DNA of 64,000 bases from Corynebacterium auriscanis (GTDB lineage: Bacteria; Actinomycetota; Actinomycetes; Mycobacteriales; Mycobacteriaceae), in assembly GCF_030408435.1 (NCBI RefSeq), contig NZ_CP047046.1, positions 2,090,572-2,154,571 of the forward strand, written 5' to 3'. Positions 17,873 to 26,006 of the stretch are shown here, piece by piece (position 1 is the stretch's first letter; the number at the start of each line of letters is the position of its first letter). The position numbers and the translations under genes were made by a program. Below the pieces are notes generated by a model. It saw nothing but the letters and a program-made list of their open reading frames with translations, made no database searches and had not been told where the DNA came from.

Positions 17873-19417
17873 ATGGCCAGACTATCTCGCATTATCTCCA
17901 CCCTCCTGTTCACCCTCACTCTCGGCATCGACTTCACCCCGGTTGTGCAGGCTCAGCCCACCCAACCCCCGGCAACCACCAGCACACCAGCCGACAACAA
18001 CGCCGATTACGTCGCACCCGGGCGCGAAGATCTCGAACCAGCAGAACCAGGCTTCGACGACAACAACATCGATAACCAAGCGGGCAAAAACTGGCACCCC
18101 ACCATCAACCCCAAAAGCAAAGTCACCCCAGGACAGATGCGTTCCGATAAAGAAGAAATCCCTGGTGGCTTCACCAAAGAACAGGCCAACCGCGCCGAGG
18201 TCCAAGAAGCTAAAGAACAGGCCACACAGGCACGCTCTGGGATCCAGACTTTTGCCGTCATCGATACCTGCCGGACATACTGGCCCAGCCCGTTCAAAGT
18301 CTGCGGAAAGATCCGCGAAAAGTACGATTCTCTCGGTGGACCGCAAAGCTTCCTAACCTGGCCGAAATCTGACGAGCTGAAGGTTCCCGATGGAGTAGGA
18401 CGACGTAACGAGTTCGTCAACGGGTTCATCTACTGGCACCCTAATACCGGCGCTCATCCGATCACCACGCACTTCTCTGTCGCCTGGGCACGTACCGGAT
18501 GGGAACGTGGACCACTGGGCTACCCCACCACTGACGAATTCGGTCTGTCTGACGGTATCGGGCGCAAGCAATCCTTCGAACACGGTCACATCTACGGTTC
18601 ACTGGCAGGCCTGGCCACAATCCATGGGGCGATCTACGACAAGTGGGTACAAACCGGAGCGGAGAAAGGCCCGCTTGGTTACCCCACAGGTGATGAAACA
18701 AAAACCCCTGACGGCATCGGACGGTTCCATAACTTCACCCGCGGGAAGATCTACTGGCACCCACAATATGGAGCACATAGCGTTGTGGGAGCACAGCAGT
18801 TGATCTGGGAAGCGAGCGGACGTGAGCAAGGTATCTATGGATACCCTACTTCCGAACAATTTTTGGACAGTAAAGGAAATGTTGTTCAAAACTTCTCAAA
18901 AAGTCGACTGGATCTAAGTGTGTACCTAGGAAACACCGCCACTACACGAGTGGGAGAGAAGCTACTTAACGATAAACTAGTTGCTCTTTATCCTGAGTTG
19001 GCCAGTGGGGGGAATGTGGAGATAGGCGCACGAAATGTCCTTGTCGCCAATGCAGAAACTAGAGATTCTCGTGTAGTGGGCGGAAAAGAGGTAGTGACAA
19101 TCATTCCAGTCCCTAGCTACTATGTATATGACTGGCATAGAGGAAATCTAAACGACTACTGCACATCTAGCCCTGATGAATACTCTGGAGGAGTAAAGAA
19201 TGCAGATTTCAGAGGACCTTGCGCTATTCATGATATGTGCTACCAGGCTGTTTCTCGAGGAGAAAGGACCCAATCATTTTGTGATGAAAGGTTCCACTCG
19301 CAGCTATTGCTAACCTGCGAAGGTGTATACTCACAATACAGTGGAGGTAGGTATCGGTGCGGAAATGTAGCCCAGGTTTACTATCAAGTCGTAAAGAATG
19401 CTCCTCATGATTTTTAA
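17873..19417 (+). CDS. Secreted LGFP-repeat protein with C-terminal phospholipase A2 domain
   Basis: A 514-residue exported protein. Residues 1-27 are a signal peptide (hydrophobic core after MARLSR, cleavage likely after VQA). A charged linker follows, then LGFP repeats from about 150 to 350 (GPLGYPTTDE, GPLGYPTGDE, GIYGYPTSEQ, each with an F/I-x-x-G-x-I-Y-W/G stretch), which bind the corynebacterial cell wall. The C-terminus has GPCAIHDMCYQAV (about 447-460), the catalytic His-Asp and disulphide cysteines of prokaryotic phospholipase A2, with later CDERF and CEGVY cysteines. It would hydrolyse phospholipids outside the cell. Codon composition turns AT-rich at about 18,880, just before the enzyme domain. 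An AT-rich membrane-protein gene follows. Confidence 0.88.
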   Translation: MARLSRIISTLLFTLTLGIDFTPVVQAQPTQPPATTSTPADNNADYVAPGREDLEPAEPGFDDNNIDNQAGKNWHPTINPKSKVTPGQMRSDKEEIPGGFTKEQANRAEVQEAKEQATQARSGIQTFAVIDTCRTYWPSPFKVCGKIREKYDSLGGPQSFLTWPKSDELKVPDGVGRRNEFVNGFIYWHPNTGAHPITTHFSVAWARTGWERGPLGYPTTDEFGLSDGIGRKQSFEHGHIYGSLAGLATIHGAIYDKWVQTGAEKGPLGYPTGDETKTPDGIGRFHNFTRGKIYWHPQYGAHSVVGAQQLIWEASGREQGIYGYPTSEQFLDSKGNVVQNFSKSRLDLSVYLGNTATTRVGEKLLNDKLVALYPELASGGNVEIGARNVLVANAETRDSRVVGGKEVVTIIPVPSYYVYDWHRGNLNDYCTSSPDEYSGGVKNADFRGPCAIHDMCYQAVSRGERTQSFCDERFHSQLLLTCEGVYSQYSGGRYRCGNVAQVYYQVVKNAPHDF

Positions 19418-19431
19418 GGAATAATTAATTT

Positions 19432-19819
19432 GATAAAGCGCATTCTTTTCTTGCCGATCATTGAACTTATTCTTATTTCTCTGTCCTTGTTTGGCTTATC
19501 AAGATGGATCATAAAGACTTTTTATGACCCATCTTACGGTACGGAGAGCCAGTTTTTTGATTCCTTCAATCAATCTCTTGTAATAATCTCGGCAATTTCT
19601 GCCCTTTTGGGCATTTTTCTTGCGGTAATTGTCCCAAATAAAATCGCTACAGGGTGGGCGATCATTGCCGCTGGAGCGGTGGCTGTCGTACTTGTTAAAA
19701 GCATGGCAGACAATAGCCCTAACATTGGCGGAGGTCTCATATTTTTAGTCGGCGAAGTCCTCCTGTTGGCAGGGTTCTCCATGGTCGTTAGGTTCTATTT
19801 GATTTCTCTATTAAGATAA
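19432..19819 (+). CDS. Small integral membrane protein, AT-rich
   Basis: Starts at TTG (19430-19432 region) with AAGGA upstream, 12 bases after the PLA2 gene stop; 129 residues. Four hydrophobic segments are visible (FLPIIELILISLSLFGLS, VIISAISALLGIFLAVIV, WAIIAAGAVAVVLV, LIFLVGEVLLLAGFSMVV). No family is recognised. Its tight linkage to the phospholipase gene and shared AT-rich composition suggest a partner, possibly protecting the producer's membrane, but that is inference. Confidence 0.65.
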
Positions 19820-19899
19820 TCCATACTGTTTGACTACTGCTATAATAGGTCAGATTATCCAAGTCCGCTATCGATATGATCGACCTGACCAGGGTCTCC

Positions 19900-20537
19900 T
19901 TAAGCCAAATCCGTAGTTCGCGTTGGCTTGCCAAAGCAGCTATACAGCGTTGTTCGCCCTATCTTCAAAACGTCGTGCGACTTCCGCTTTCGGTACACCA
20001 GCATCCACCCATGCATGCGCCTGATCAACCTGCTCCGCAGTAAGCGCGCGAGCACGACCTTTGTACACCCCTCGCTCGAGCAATCCCCTCGGCTTGACGC
20101 TCCCTAATGATTGAGCGTTCAAATTCCGCCACCGAACCCAGCAGCCCGAGCATCAGCTTGGCGATCGGGGTGGAGTCCTTCGAGTAGATCTGACCCTCTT
20201 TAAGAAACCGCACCGACACCCCGCGTGCAGTGAGGTCGTCAACGATGGAATACAGATTAGACAAAGAGCGGGCGAGACGATCCATCGACGTGACAATCAG
20301 CTGATCCCCTTGGCGGACATACCGTAGGGCTTCTTCCAATCCTGGACGCTGCCGCGTCGCACCAGTCATCCGATCTTCAAAAAGAGAAAAGACACCCTCT
20401 TTGCGCAACAATTCAGTCTGCCGCTCCAGGTTTTGATCCTTGGAACTCACACGGGCGTAGCCAACCTTTTCTCCAGACACAACCTCGGGCTGTTCGGAAA
20501 TATCTAGAGGCAGCGACACATCTGTTCGTTTATCCAT
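19900..20537 (-). pseudogene. Serine resolvase/invertase, frameshifted
   Basis: The N-terminal 150 codons read as an intact small serine recombinase: VGYARVSSKDQNLERQ with the catalytic serine, DRMTGATRQRPGLEE, VTSMDRLARSL, and GSVAEFERSIIRERQAEG. A one-base loss in a G run near 20070 shifts the frame; the next frame continues GVYKGRARALTAEQVDQAHAW, the DNA-binding helix-turn-helix. A second shift near 19965 is needed to finish with IGRTTLY and the stop at 19900. The catalytic half is complete but DNA binding is probably lost. Confidence 0.85.
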
Positions 20538-20584
20538 AAACCCACCCTAGCGAACAGGCGTTTTTGTAGTTCACAATATGTTCG
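20523..20584. other. Candidate res site: three hexamer half-sites 28 bp apart
   Basis: TGTTCG at 20523, CGAACA at 20551 and TGTTCG at 20579 lie exactly 28 bases apart, at and just upstream of the resolvase start. The first pair delimits a 34-base inverted unit, the size of a Tn3-family res subsite. Resolvase genes normally start next to their res site. The sequence pattern is direct; the function is inferred. Confidence 0.5.
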
Positions 20585-20680
20585 TTTGGGGTATGGTCTA
20601 TAGAACACTTGCGGAAAACAATGATCCACACTAAATTGAAAATAATCTAAACTTCGACAGCCAAAAGGATACTATTGATA

Positions 20681-20989
20681 ATGAAAAGTCTATGGAAACC
20701 CACAGCTATCGTTTCACTAGTCACTGCCATGCTAAGCGCAGGGTATGCTGACGCGGCTGCCGTACCGGAACCTTCACTTCCTGAGCATGCTTCACCTCGG
20801 GTTCGTGAATCAGGCCAAATTTCTACTCAAAATAACTATACTCCTTATGCTTTTCCGGCGGTGATCCGGATAGCAACCTCGCGGCCTGCCTGCCTCGCAC
20901 TAAGGAAAATATATGAAGCTGCCCGACCTGACCTTCCGAAACTTAAATGTAAGAAGTCGGGGCCAGTGTGGCATCTGGTGCGAGCTTAA
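20681..20989 (+). CDS. Small secreted protein of unknown function
   Basis: About 102 residues from ATG 20681 (AAAGGA upstream). A signal peptide is clear: MKSLWKPTAIVSLVTAMLSAGYADA. The mature part ends in a conserved-looking PACLALRKIYEAARPDLPKLKCKKSG region with two cysteines that could pair. No family is recognised. It lies in an AT-rich stretch unlike the chromosome around it. It may be a small exported effector or adhesin; there is no evidence for either. Confidence 0.5.
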   Translation: MKSLWKPTAIVSLVTAMLSAGYADAAAVPEPSLPEHASPRVRESGQISTQNNYTPYAFPAVIRIATSRPACLALRKIYEAARPDLPKLKCKKSGPVWHLVRA

Positions 20990-21010
20990 ATCTAAAGAAG
21001 GTAATTTCCC

Positions 21011-21397
21011 ATGCGCCACCTGCCAGATGTTAACTGTATATACTCAGTAAAAAAATGTGAACCTAAAGAAGTGCAATCCATACTCAACGAAATTAATGTT
21101 TCCCCAGATCAGACACTGAGTGAGGTATTGCAAAATCTGGAAAAGCTAATCCTCACGAATAAAAAGAAAAAGATAGACAAAAATGCATTAGACTGTTTCG
21201 AAATCGCTATTGGTGAAACAATATTAAGCTATAAAGGCGCGAAATGGAAGAAGCTGAGCATAAGGTCATCCGGACTGGATGGATATGGCATTCTTCTAGG
21301 TGACGATACAGTAATTGTGCCAAAGATTATGCTCGAAGATCTAATGCAGGTTCAAAAAATCGGAACACTAGAGCTTTACCTAATTGGGGTTAATTGA
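21011..21397 (+). CDS. Hypothetical protein, AT-rich, cytoplasmic
   Basis: 128 residues, 21 bases after the small secreted protein gene and probably cotranscribed. No signal or membrane segment. The C-terminal half (ETILSYKGAKWKKLSIRSSG, then GDDTVIVPKIMLEDLMQ) has the look of small immunity-type or DUF3806-like proteins, but I cannot assign a family. Base composition is clearly lower in GC than the genome, indicating transfer. Confidence 0.45.
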   Translation: MRHLPDVNCIYSVKKCEPKEVQSILNEINVSPDQTLSEVLQNLEKLILTNKKKKIDKNALDCFEIAIGETILSYKGAKWKKLSIRSSGLDGYGILLGDDTVIVPKIMLEDLMQVQKIGTLELYLIGVN

Positions 21398-21633
21398 AGA
21401 TATTATGGTCTGACTGGACAGTGAACATCATCCTAATGTCTTTACTCTTCAGTTCCAGTCCAATGGCCAGGCAGCAACACTTCGGTCAAGACGCACCCGC
21501 CAAAGTCACCGCCCTGACCGAACCAAACGAAAACCAAGCCAACCAAAAAACCGGACGACCAGCCCTCTACGACAACGCTATCCCAACCGACTACCAACAC
21601 AACATCGGCATACAAAAACGCACCATCAGATAA
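21394..21633 (+). CDS. Doubtful small exported ORF
   Basis: An open frame of 79 codons overlapping the previous stop (TTG start) or starting at ATG 21436-21438. It has a short hydrophobic N-terminus (NIILMSLLFSSSPMA) then a polar, Asn/Gln/Pro-rich tail. No homology is recognised and the start is weak, so it may be noncoding. Confidence 0.2.
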   Translation: MKILWSDWTVNIILMSLLFSSSPMARQQHFGQDAPAKVTALTEPNENQANQKTGRPALYDNAIPTDYQHNIGIQKRTIR

Positions 21634-21825
21634 ACACAAAAGGCCCGGCCGACGACACGCCGACCGGACACACTTTCTGTCCTTTAACCCCTACCTATTC
21701 AGACGGAACAAAACCTGGGGCACTTCGCGTGTTACCATCCGCTTAAACTTCACCTATAAAAAGCCTCACATACAACTGATCCGGATCTCACAACCCGACA
21801 AGTGCCATGAAGATGGCTCTACGAT

Positions 21826-22374
21826 TCAGAGCGTGGATTGCTTCAGTGCTTTCTTATACAAATGGATCTTTTTGCATGCCCACTCGTAATGCGAGCTCGT
21901 CGCAGAGACTGCATAGGAACCTAAAGACGTGGTGCCGGTGAACGCAAAATGCTTCTTAGTGAACAGTTCCTCATCACTGAAGGGCTGGATTCGGGCCAAA
22001 ATCTGCTCGTGGGACTTCTTCAAGAGCTCGAGAGCCTGCCCATAGGTCGTAGGATGGTGCTTATCACGAAACCCCTCGTTCATAGGAGCGTAGTTACTCC
22101 ACGTGTATGGGGAAGGTAAGAACGGACGATCCTTGCCAGCTAAGTTGTCGTTGATCCAAGTCAACCAGAGTTGTTGCCACTCATACAAGTGAACGAGGAC
22201 GTCTTTACAGTTCTTGTCACGCCGCCAGTGAGCCTCCGGCTCGCGATCAGTCAGCACTGACGGGAAGCTAGCTTCACGCGCAGCAGGCGGGAGTGATTCG
22301 ACAAGCGCAACAAGTTTATCGAATTGCATGGTGGACGCAGCAAGCAGCTCATCTTTACTACGGGGTCTAGCCAT
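21826..22374 (-). CDS. ClbS/DfsB family four-helix bundle protein
   Basis: A 182-residue protein beginning MARPRSKDELLAAS, with the family segment KNCKDVLVHLYEWQQLWLTWI and the C-terminal SLGSYAVSATSSHYEWACKKI. The family belongs to the DinB-like four-helix fold; ClbS of E. coli protects its producer from colibactin-type genotoxins, while most members are uncharacterised. It stands alone, transcribed leftwards toward the AT-rich small genes, in a mobile-element-rich interval. The family is confident; a protective role is possible, but no toxin cluster is visible. Confidence 0.85.
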   Translation of the reverse strand: MARPRSKDELLAASTMQFDKLVALVESLPPAAREASFPSVLTDREPEAHWRRDKNCKDVLVHLYEWQQLWLTWINDNLAGKDRPFLPSPYTWSNYAPMNEGFRDKHHPTTYGQALELLKKSHEQILARIQPFSDEELFTKKHFAFTGTTSLGSYAVSATSSHYEWACKKIHLYKKALKQSTL

Positions 22375-22452
22375 AAAACAACCCTAAAGGAAATTGACGC
22401 TAATTACCCGCGATGAAATTAACAATAGCACTAATACTATTGTCTAATTTGC

Positions 22453-22640
22453 ACCGAGCCTCTTCACTTTCCAATGCTGCCACTCGTTGCGCAGTAAACT
22501 ATTGAAAGCATGTATTCCGTCAAGTTCTGAAACGCCGTTCCTATTCTATCCCTCGCAATGGCCGCAAGTTCCTCTTGAGTCAGGTTCAGCTCACGACGGC
22601 GATTCCACACAGCACTTGCCAGATCCAGTACTTCCACTCA
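22453..22640 (-). pseudogene. Relic of a second hipBA locus
   Basis: Three pieces of hipBA are joined here: about 22453-22495 resembles the hipA 3' end (13828-13870), 22505-22555 the hipA 5' part (14905-14955), and 22562-22640 the hipB N-terminal region (15131-15209). Nearly all of hipA is deleted and no open frame survives. It lies directly downstream of the T5orf172 nuclease gene, which shows that hipBA once followed this operon. Confidence 0.8.
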
Positions 22641-22693
22641 CCCATTTACCTATTAACCGAACGAAACTTCACACTAACTACCATGCATCACAA

Positions 22694-22716
22694 CCGGCAG
22701 GAATTTGCCGGTTTTT
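22694..22716 (+). terminator. Terminator-like hairpin, copy B
   Basis: CCGGCA, a six-base loop, TGCCGG and five T, identical in the stem and T-run to the element at 15262-15284. It is part of the long duplication. Confidence 0.6.
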
Positions 22717-22809
22717 CTAGTTAACCTTACGCAATACCGAACCGAACCCTAAATCCGGCACGATCATGCCTATTGTTTAGACAAATAAGCCTCAGCCCCC
22801 ACCAAGGTG

Positions 22810-22839
22810 CCCCAATCGGCACGAACGTGCCGATTGGGG
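22810..22839. terminator. Perfect 12-bp hairpin after the T5orf172 gene
   Basis: CCCCAATCGGCA, loop CGAACG, TGCCGATTGGGG: a 12-bp perfect stem one base after the nuclease stop codon at 22841. There is no T-run on the minus side, so termination strength is uncertain. Copy A (near 15441-15470) is degenerate. Confidence 0.6.
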
Positions 22840-22840
22840 T

Positions 22841-24001
22841 CTATGTCAAACTCTCGACAAGATCCCCTACCGCTGGGTCATACACGTAACGCACAATATC
22901 CCCAGACATAATGAGTTGCATGGCCCGATCAATCACGGGTAGAGGCACCAAGAACCACTCGGTGGCATTAGCGGAACCCCCCACTTCATCCACTATCGCG
23001 GCGTCTAATTGCACAGCGGAAAATACCCGGTGTAAAAGGTGCTCCAATGCGGATGGACGCAGGTTGTAGGCCCGGTACGTTGCAACAACTTCCACGGGGG
23101 CCATGAGGTACGTAGGGCTTTTCTCCGCTCCAGCTATTCTTTTCTCGACCGGCCCTCGTGAAAAACCGATCTTGTACAAGTCTCTCAAGGAACGCAGATC
23201 AGGGTGCTGGCTCAACGATTTAAGAACGTAGATGTAGCCGGTTTCCTGATCGGCATCGCCTATTTCATTGTCCGAGACAGCGGTGCGAACTAGTGCTTGA
23301 CCACCGGTTTCATATAGGCGATTTGCCAAGGATTCTCGGTACATGGCCGATTCAGTGCCATTTTCGAAGATCACGCGCAGGCGGGGTTTTTTCTCCCCAC
23401 GATCGATCTTGGGTTCGTGAATTTCTGCAACAAAGCACATTAACCCGTTAATAAGGAAGAACCGGCCTTCCCGAATGCTGGTTTCCCCAGCAAAAGGCGC
23501 AACGGTCCAGCTGCCGTCCCCCAGACCGTGATGCTTAGCTTTAAAGTGATCTTCGAACACAGCGAAATCTTTAGCTTTAACCCGTATTGCGCGGTCACCA
23601 TCGTCGATGGGACTTTTCCGTGTAGGCAAAGAGGACACATCGAAGATCTCCGCAGCACCGCCCAAAACATCGAAATCTCCATCAAGAAGATCTTCGAGCG
23701 ATGACGGCGCGGGTTCAGGTTTCAACAAACCATGCTCGTCATGTGGTTTAAGCTCCGCCATTTTCGACTCGCTGCTACGAATTCCCACCAGCCGAGCGCC
23801 CAACTTCCGCTCAGCAATGTTGAGGGTATCGGGGCTAGGTTCGCGACCATTCGAAGCATAAAAGTCCGAGACCTCACGGAAAGCACGAACCAGCCGATCT
23901 ACCTCTGTCACGGGCCGAGGTTTTACCGGCATCTCTAGTAGTCCGTCTGTATCGGAGGCAATCAGTTCATCGAGCTGGTCTGACAACGGATCGTTGTTCA
24001 T
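22841..24001 (-). CDS. GIY-YIG nuclease domain protein (T5orf172 family)
   Basis: A 386-residue protein. The C-terminal T5orf172 domain (about 253-350) shows GYIYVLKS and LYKIGFSRG, equivalent to the GIY and YIG motifs, then the EKRI arginine and ALEHLLHRVF with the catalytic glutamate. The N-terminal 240 residues are charged and unrecognised, possibly a DNA- or partner-binding part. The start overlaps the helicase stop by ATGA, so it is the third gene of the methyltransferase-helicase operon. It is likely the cutting subunit of a restriction-like system (inference). A truncated duplicate is at 15468-15781. Confidence 0.85.
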   Translation of the reverse strand: MNNDPLSDQLDELIASDTDGLLEMPVKPRPVTEVDRLVRAFREVSDFYASNGREPSPDTLNIAERKLGARLVGIRSSESKMAELKPHDEHGLLKPEPAPSSLEDLLDGDFDVLGGAAEIFDVSSLPTRKSPIDDGDRAIRVKAKDFAVFEDHFKAKHHGLGDGSWTVAPFAGETSIREGRFFLINGLMCFVAEIHEPKIDRGEKKPRLRVIFENGTESAMYRESLANRLYETGGQALVRTAVSDNEIGDADQETGYIYVLKSLSQHPDLRSLRDLYKIGFSRGPVEKRIAGAEKSPTYLMAPVEVVATYRAYNLRPSALEHLLHRVFSAVQLDAAIVDEVGGSANATEWFLVPLPVIDRAMQLIMSGDIVRYVYDPAVGDLVESLT

Positions 24002-25998
24002 TGCTGTGCCCCCTCGGCATCATCGGTCGCTGCGTGTTGCGCGGCAGCTTGCTCGGCGCGTCGCTCCGCGACGGCCTTTCGAACGACCAACAGCGCGTCG
24101 GCCATGCGCCGTTCCTCCGCATCCTCGCTCCTGCGTTCTGGCTCGCGTCCGTTGACGGACTTCCATGCTTTCACGCGCGGAATCAGCGCCATTGCTTCGT
24201 CTAGAGACATATCAATTCGAGTTGCGTATATGGAATCTGAGATGAGCTGCAGCACGGTTGGCGTGACCGTCTTAGACAGGATTTCAAACGCACGTTGGAA
24301 CGGGTTGATCTTGTCGATCAGGTTGATATGCAATTCATCAATATTCACGAACTGGTGCGCCATCTGAATGAACCGCTTGTCACCTACTTCGCGGACTTCT
24401 CCGGATTTAATCACGGAGTCGACAACCACCCGCTGTCGGACTTCTTCGACTTCCGCTTCGGTGAGGTCTGGATATTCCTCCCGAATAATCTTCGGGATAA
24501 GCACCTTGTTGGTGGTCTCTGGATCAACGCTGCCAACTGCCGCTCTGGCGAAAGTGTCATCTTGCAGAATTTTCGCCTTGAGATCATTCAAATCTGTTTC
24601 TACGATCTGCCGAACACGATCTGTGGAGGGTTCTTTGAGGCCACCAACCTTTATGGTTCCGGGTTCGGTGGAATCGTCCCCAGAGGCTTTCGCCTTAAAG
24701 TTAAAGTTTTGAGCCAGTACTTGCTCCATCAATAGCGACGCCGTGATGGCTTTCAACATGTTATTTACCGAAACGGTGACCTCACTCTGTGCTGCGTCTG
24801 GCTCCGCAAGCAAGTTTGTGAACTGCGCATGGGCCTTACCCTCGGCATCGCGGGTGACTCGCCCAATAATCTGGATGATCTCCGTGAGAGATGCGCGATA
24901 ACCGACCGTCAACGCGTGTTCCGCGAAGGGCCAGTCAAAGCCCTCCTTCGCCATGCCGAGAGCGATGATGATGTCCACCGCGTCCGGATCCTTCGAGGCC
25001 GTGGACACCAGATACGCCAGTGTGCGGGCGCGGGCCTTCTGATCAGTATCGTCCACAAGGTCCGCCACGCGGAGGATTTCGCCGTTGTCGTGACGGCGCA
25101 CCAGAATGATTCCTGTGTCTTCTTCCTCCCCTACGCTCTCTCCTATCGTGTCGAGGATCAATCCCACTTCTTCGATCTTGTCTTTCGTCGATTCGCCGGA
25201 ATTAACGTTGGGAATGTGAACGATCGTCTTCTTATCGAGGTCCAGCACTTCTCCGATGGAATCCGTGTATCGGCCCTGGTAGAAGTGATGCCCGATCCCT
25301 AACGATTTGAGGTGCTCGTAACCATTGAGCTGGTCGTAATAGTTGAACGTAACCGGCGTAAATTTCGCCTCATCCCCGGGCAATAGCACTGGCACGGCAT
25401 CACCACGGAAGTAGGAGCCGGTCATAGCGATGATGTTCGCATCAGATCCAGTCATCACCTCACGCAGTAGAGTGCCTAGGCGACTGTTTTCCAGGTCGGC
25501 GGAAACGTGATGGAACTCGTCGATAGCAAGAACGGTGCCATTGAAATCTGCGGGTGTGAGCTTTTCAAAGGCGAAGCGCAAGGTTGCATGGGTACACACC
25601 ACAATGGCATCTGGTCCTTGCATGAACCGGATGAACTCATTGACTTTGCTGGCAACGCTTCCCGGAGTGCACAGGTTATTGCGTGATTCAACTTCCCAAT
25701 CAGCGAAGAAGCCGTGCTTCACTAACTCGGTATCGGCGAAAGATCCGCCAATGGAGCGTTCGGGAACGGCCACAATCACTTTTTTGCGACCTTGACTGAA
25801 CAGCTTGTCCAATGCCACGAACATCAGTGCGCGGGATTTTCCCGAAGCCGGCGGTGCTTTGATCAGAAGATATTCAGCTGCGCGTTGTTCGTAAACTCGC
25901 TGCTGCATTTCCCGCATACCGAGTTCATTGGTGCTTACGGAAGTCCCCGCTTGCGCATACTCCACATTGACGAGGTTCTCCCGCGAGTGCCTACCCAT
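23998..25998 (-). CDS. DEAD/DEAH-box helicase (type III restriction ResIII-like)
   Basis: A 666-residue superfamily 2 helicase. Walker A is APPASGKSR (about residue 50), motif Ia IVAVPERS, motif II LAIDEFHHV (about 157), motif III MTGSYFRGD, and motif VI QIIGRVTRD (about 378). The last 270 residues are specific to this family and unrecognised, ending in a charged Ala/Glu tail. It follows the methyltransferase gene by 8 bases and overlaps the nuclease gene by 4, so all three are probably made together. It probably translocates on DNA for the restriction step. Confidence 0.88.
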   Translation of the reverse strand: MGRHSRENLVNVEYAQAGTSVSTNELGMREMQQRVYEQRAAEYLLIKAPPASGKSRALMFVALDKLFSQGRKKVIVAVPERSIGGSFADTELVKHGFFADWEVESRNNLCTPGSVASKVNEFIRFMQGPDAIVVCTHATLRFAFEKLTPADFNGTVLAIDEFHHVSADLENSRLGTLLREVMTGSDANIIAMTGSYFRGDAVPVLLPGDEAKFTPVTFNYYDQLNGYEHLKSLGIGHHFYQGRYTDSIGEVLDLDKKTIVHIPNVNSGESTKDKIEEVGLILDTIGESVGEEEDTGIILVRRHDNGEILRVADLVDDTDQKARARTLAYLVSTASKDPDAVDIIIALGMAKEGFDWPFAEHALTVGYRASLTEIIQIIGRVTRDAEGKAHAQFTNLLAEPDAAQSEVTVSVNNMLKAITASLLMEQVLAQNFNFKAKASGDDSTEPGTIKVGGLKEPSTDRVRQIVETDLNDLKAKILQDDTFARAAVGSVDPETTNKVLIPKIIREEYPDLTEAEVEEVRQRVVVDSVIKSGEVREVGDKRFIQMAHQFVNIDELHINLIDKINPFQRAFEILSKTVTPTVLQLISDSIYATRIDMSLDEAMALIPRVKAWKSVNGREPERRSEDAEERRMADALLVVRKAVAERRAEQAAAQHAATDDAEGAQQ

Positions 25999-26006
25999 TT
26001 TTGCTC

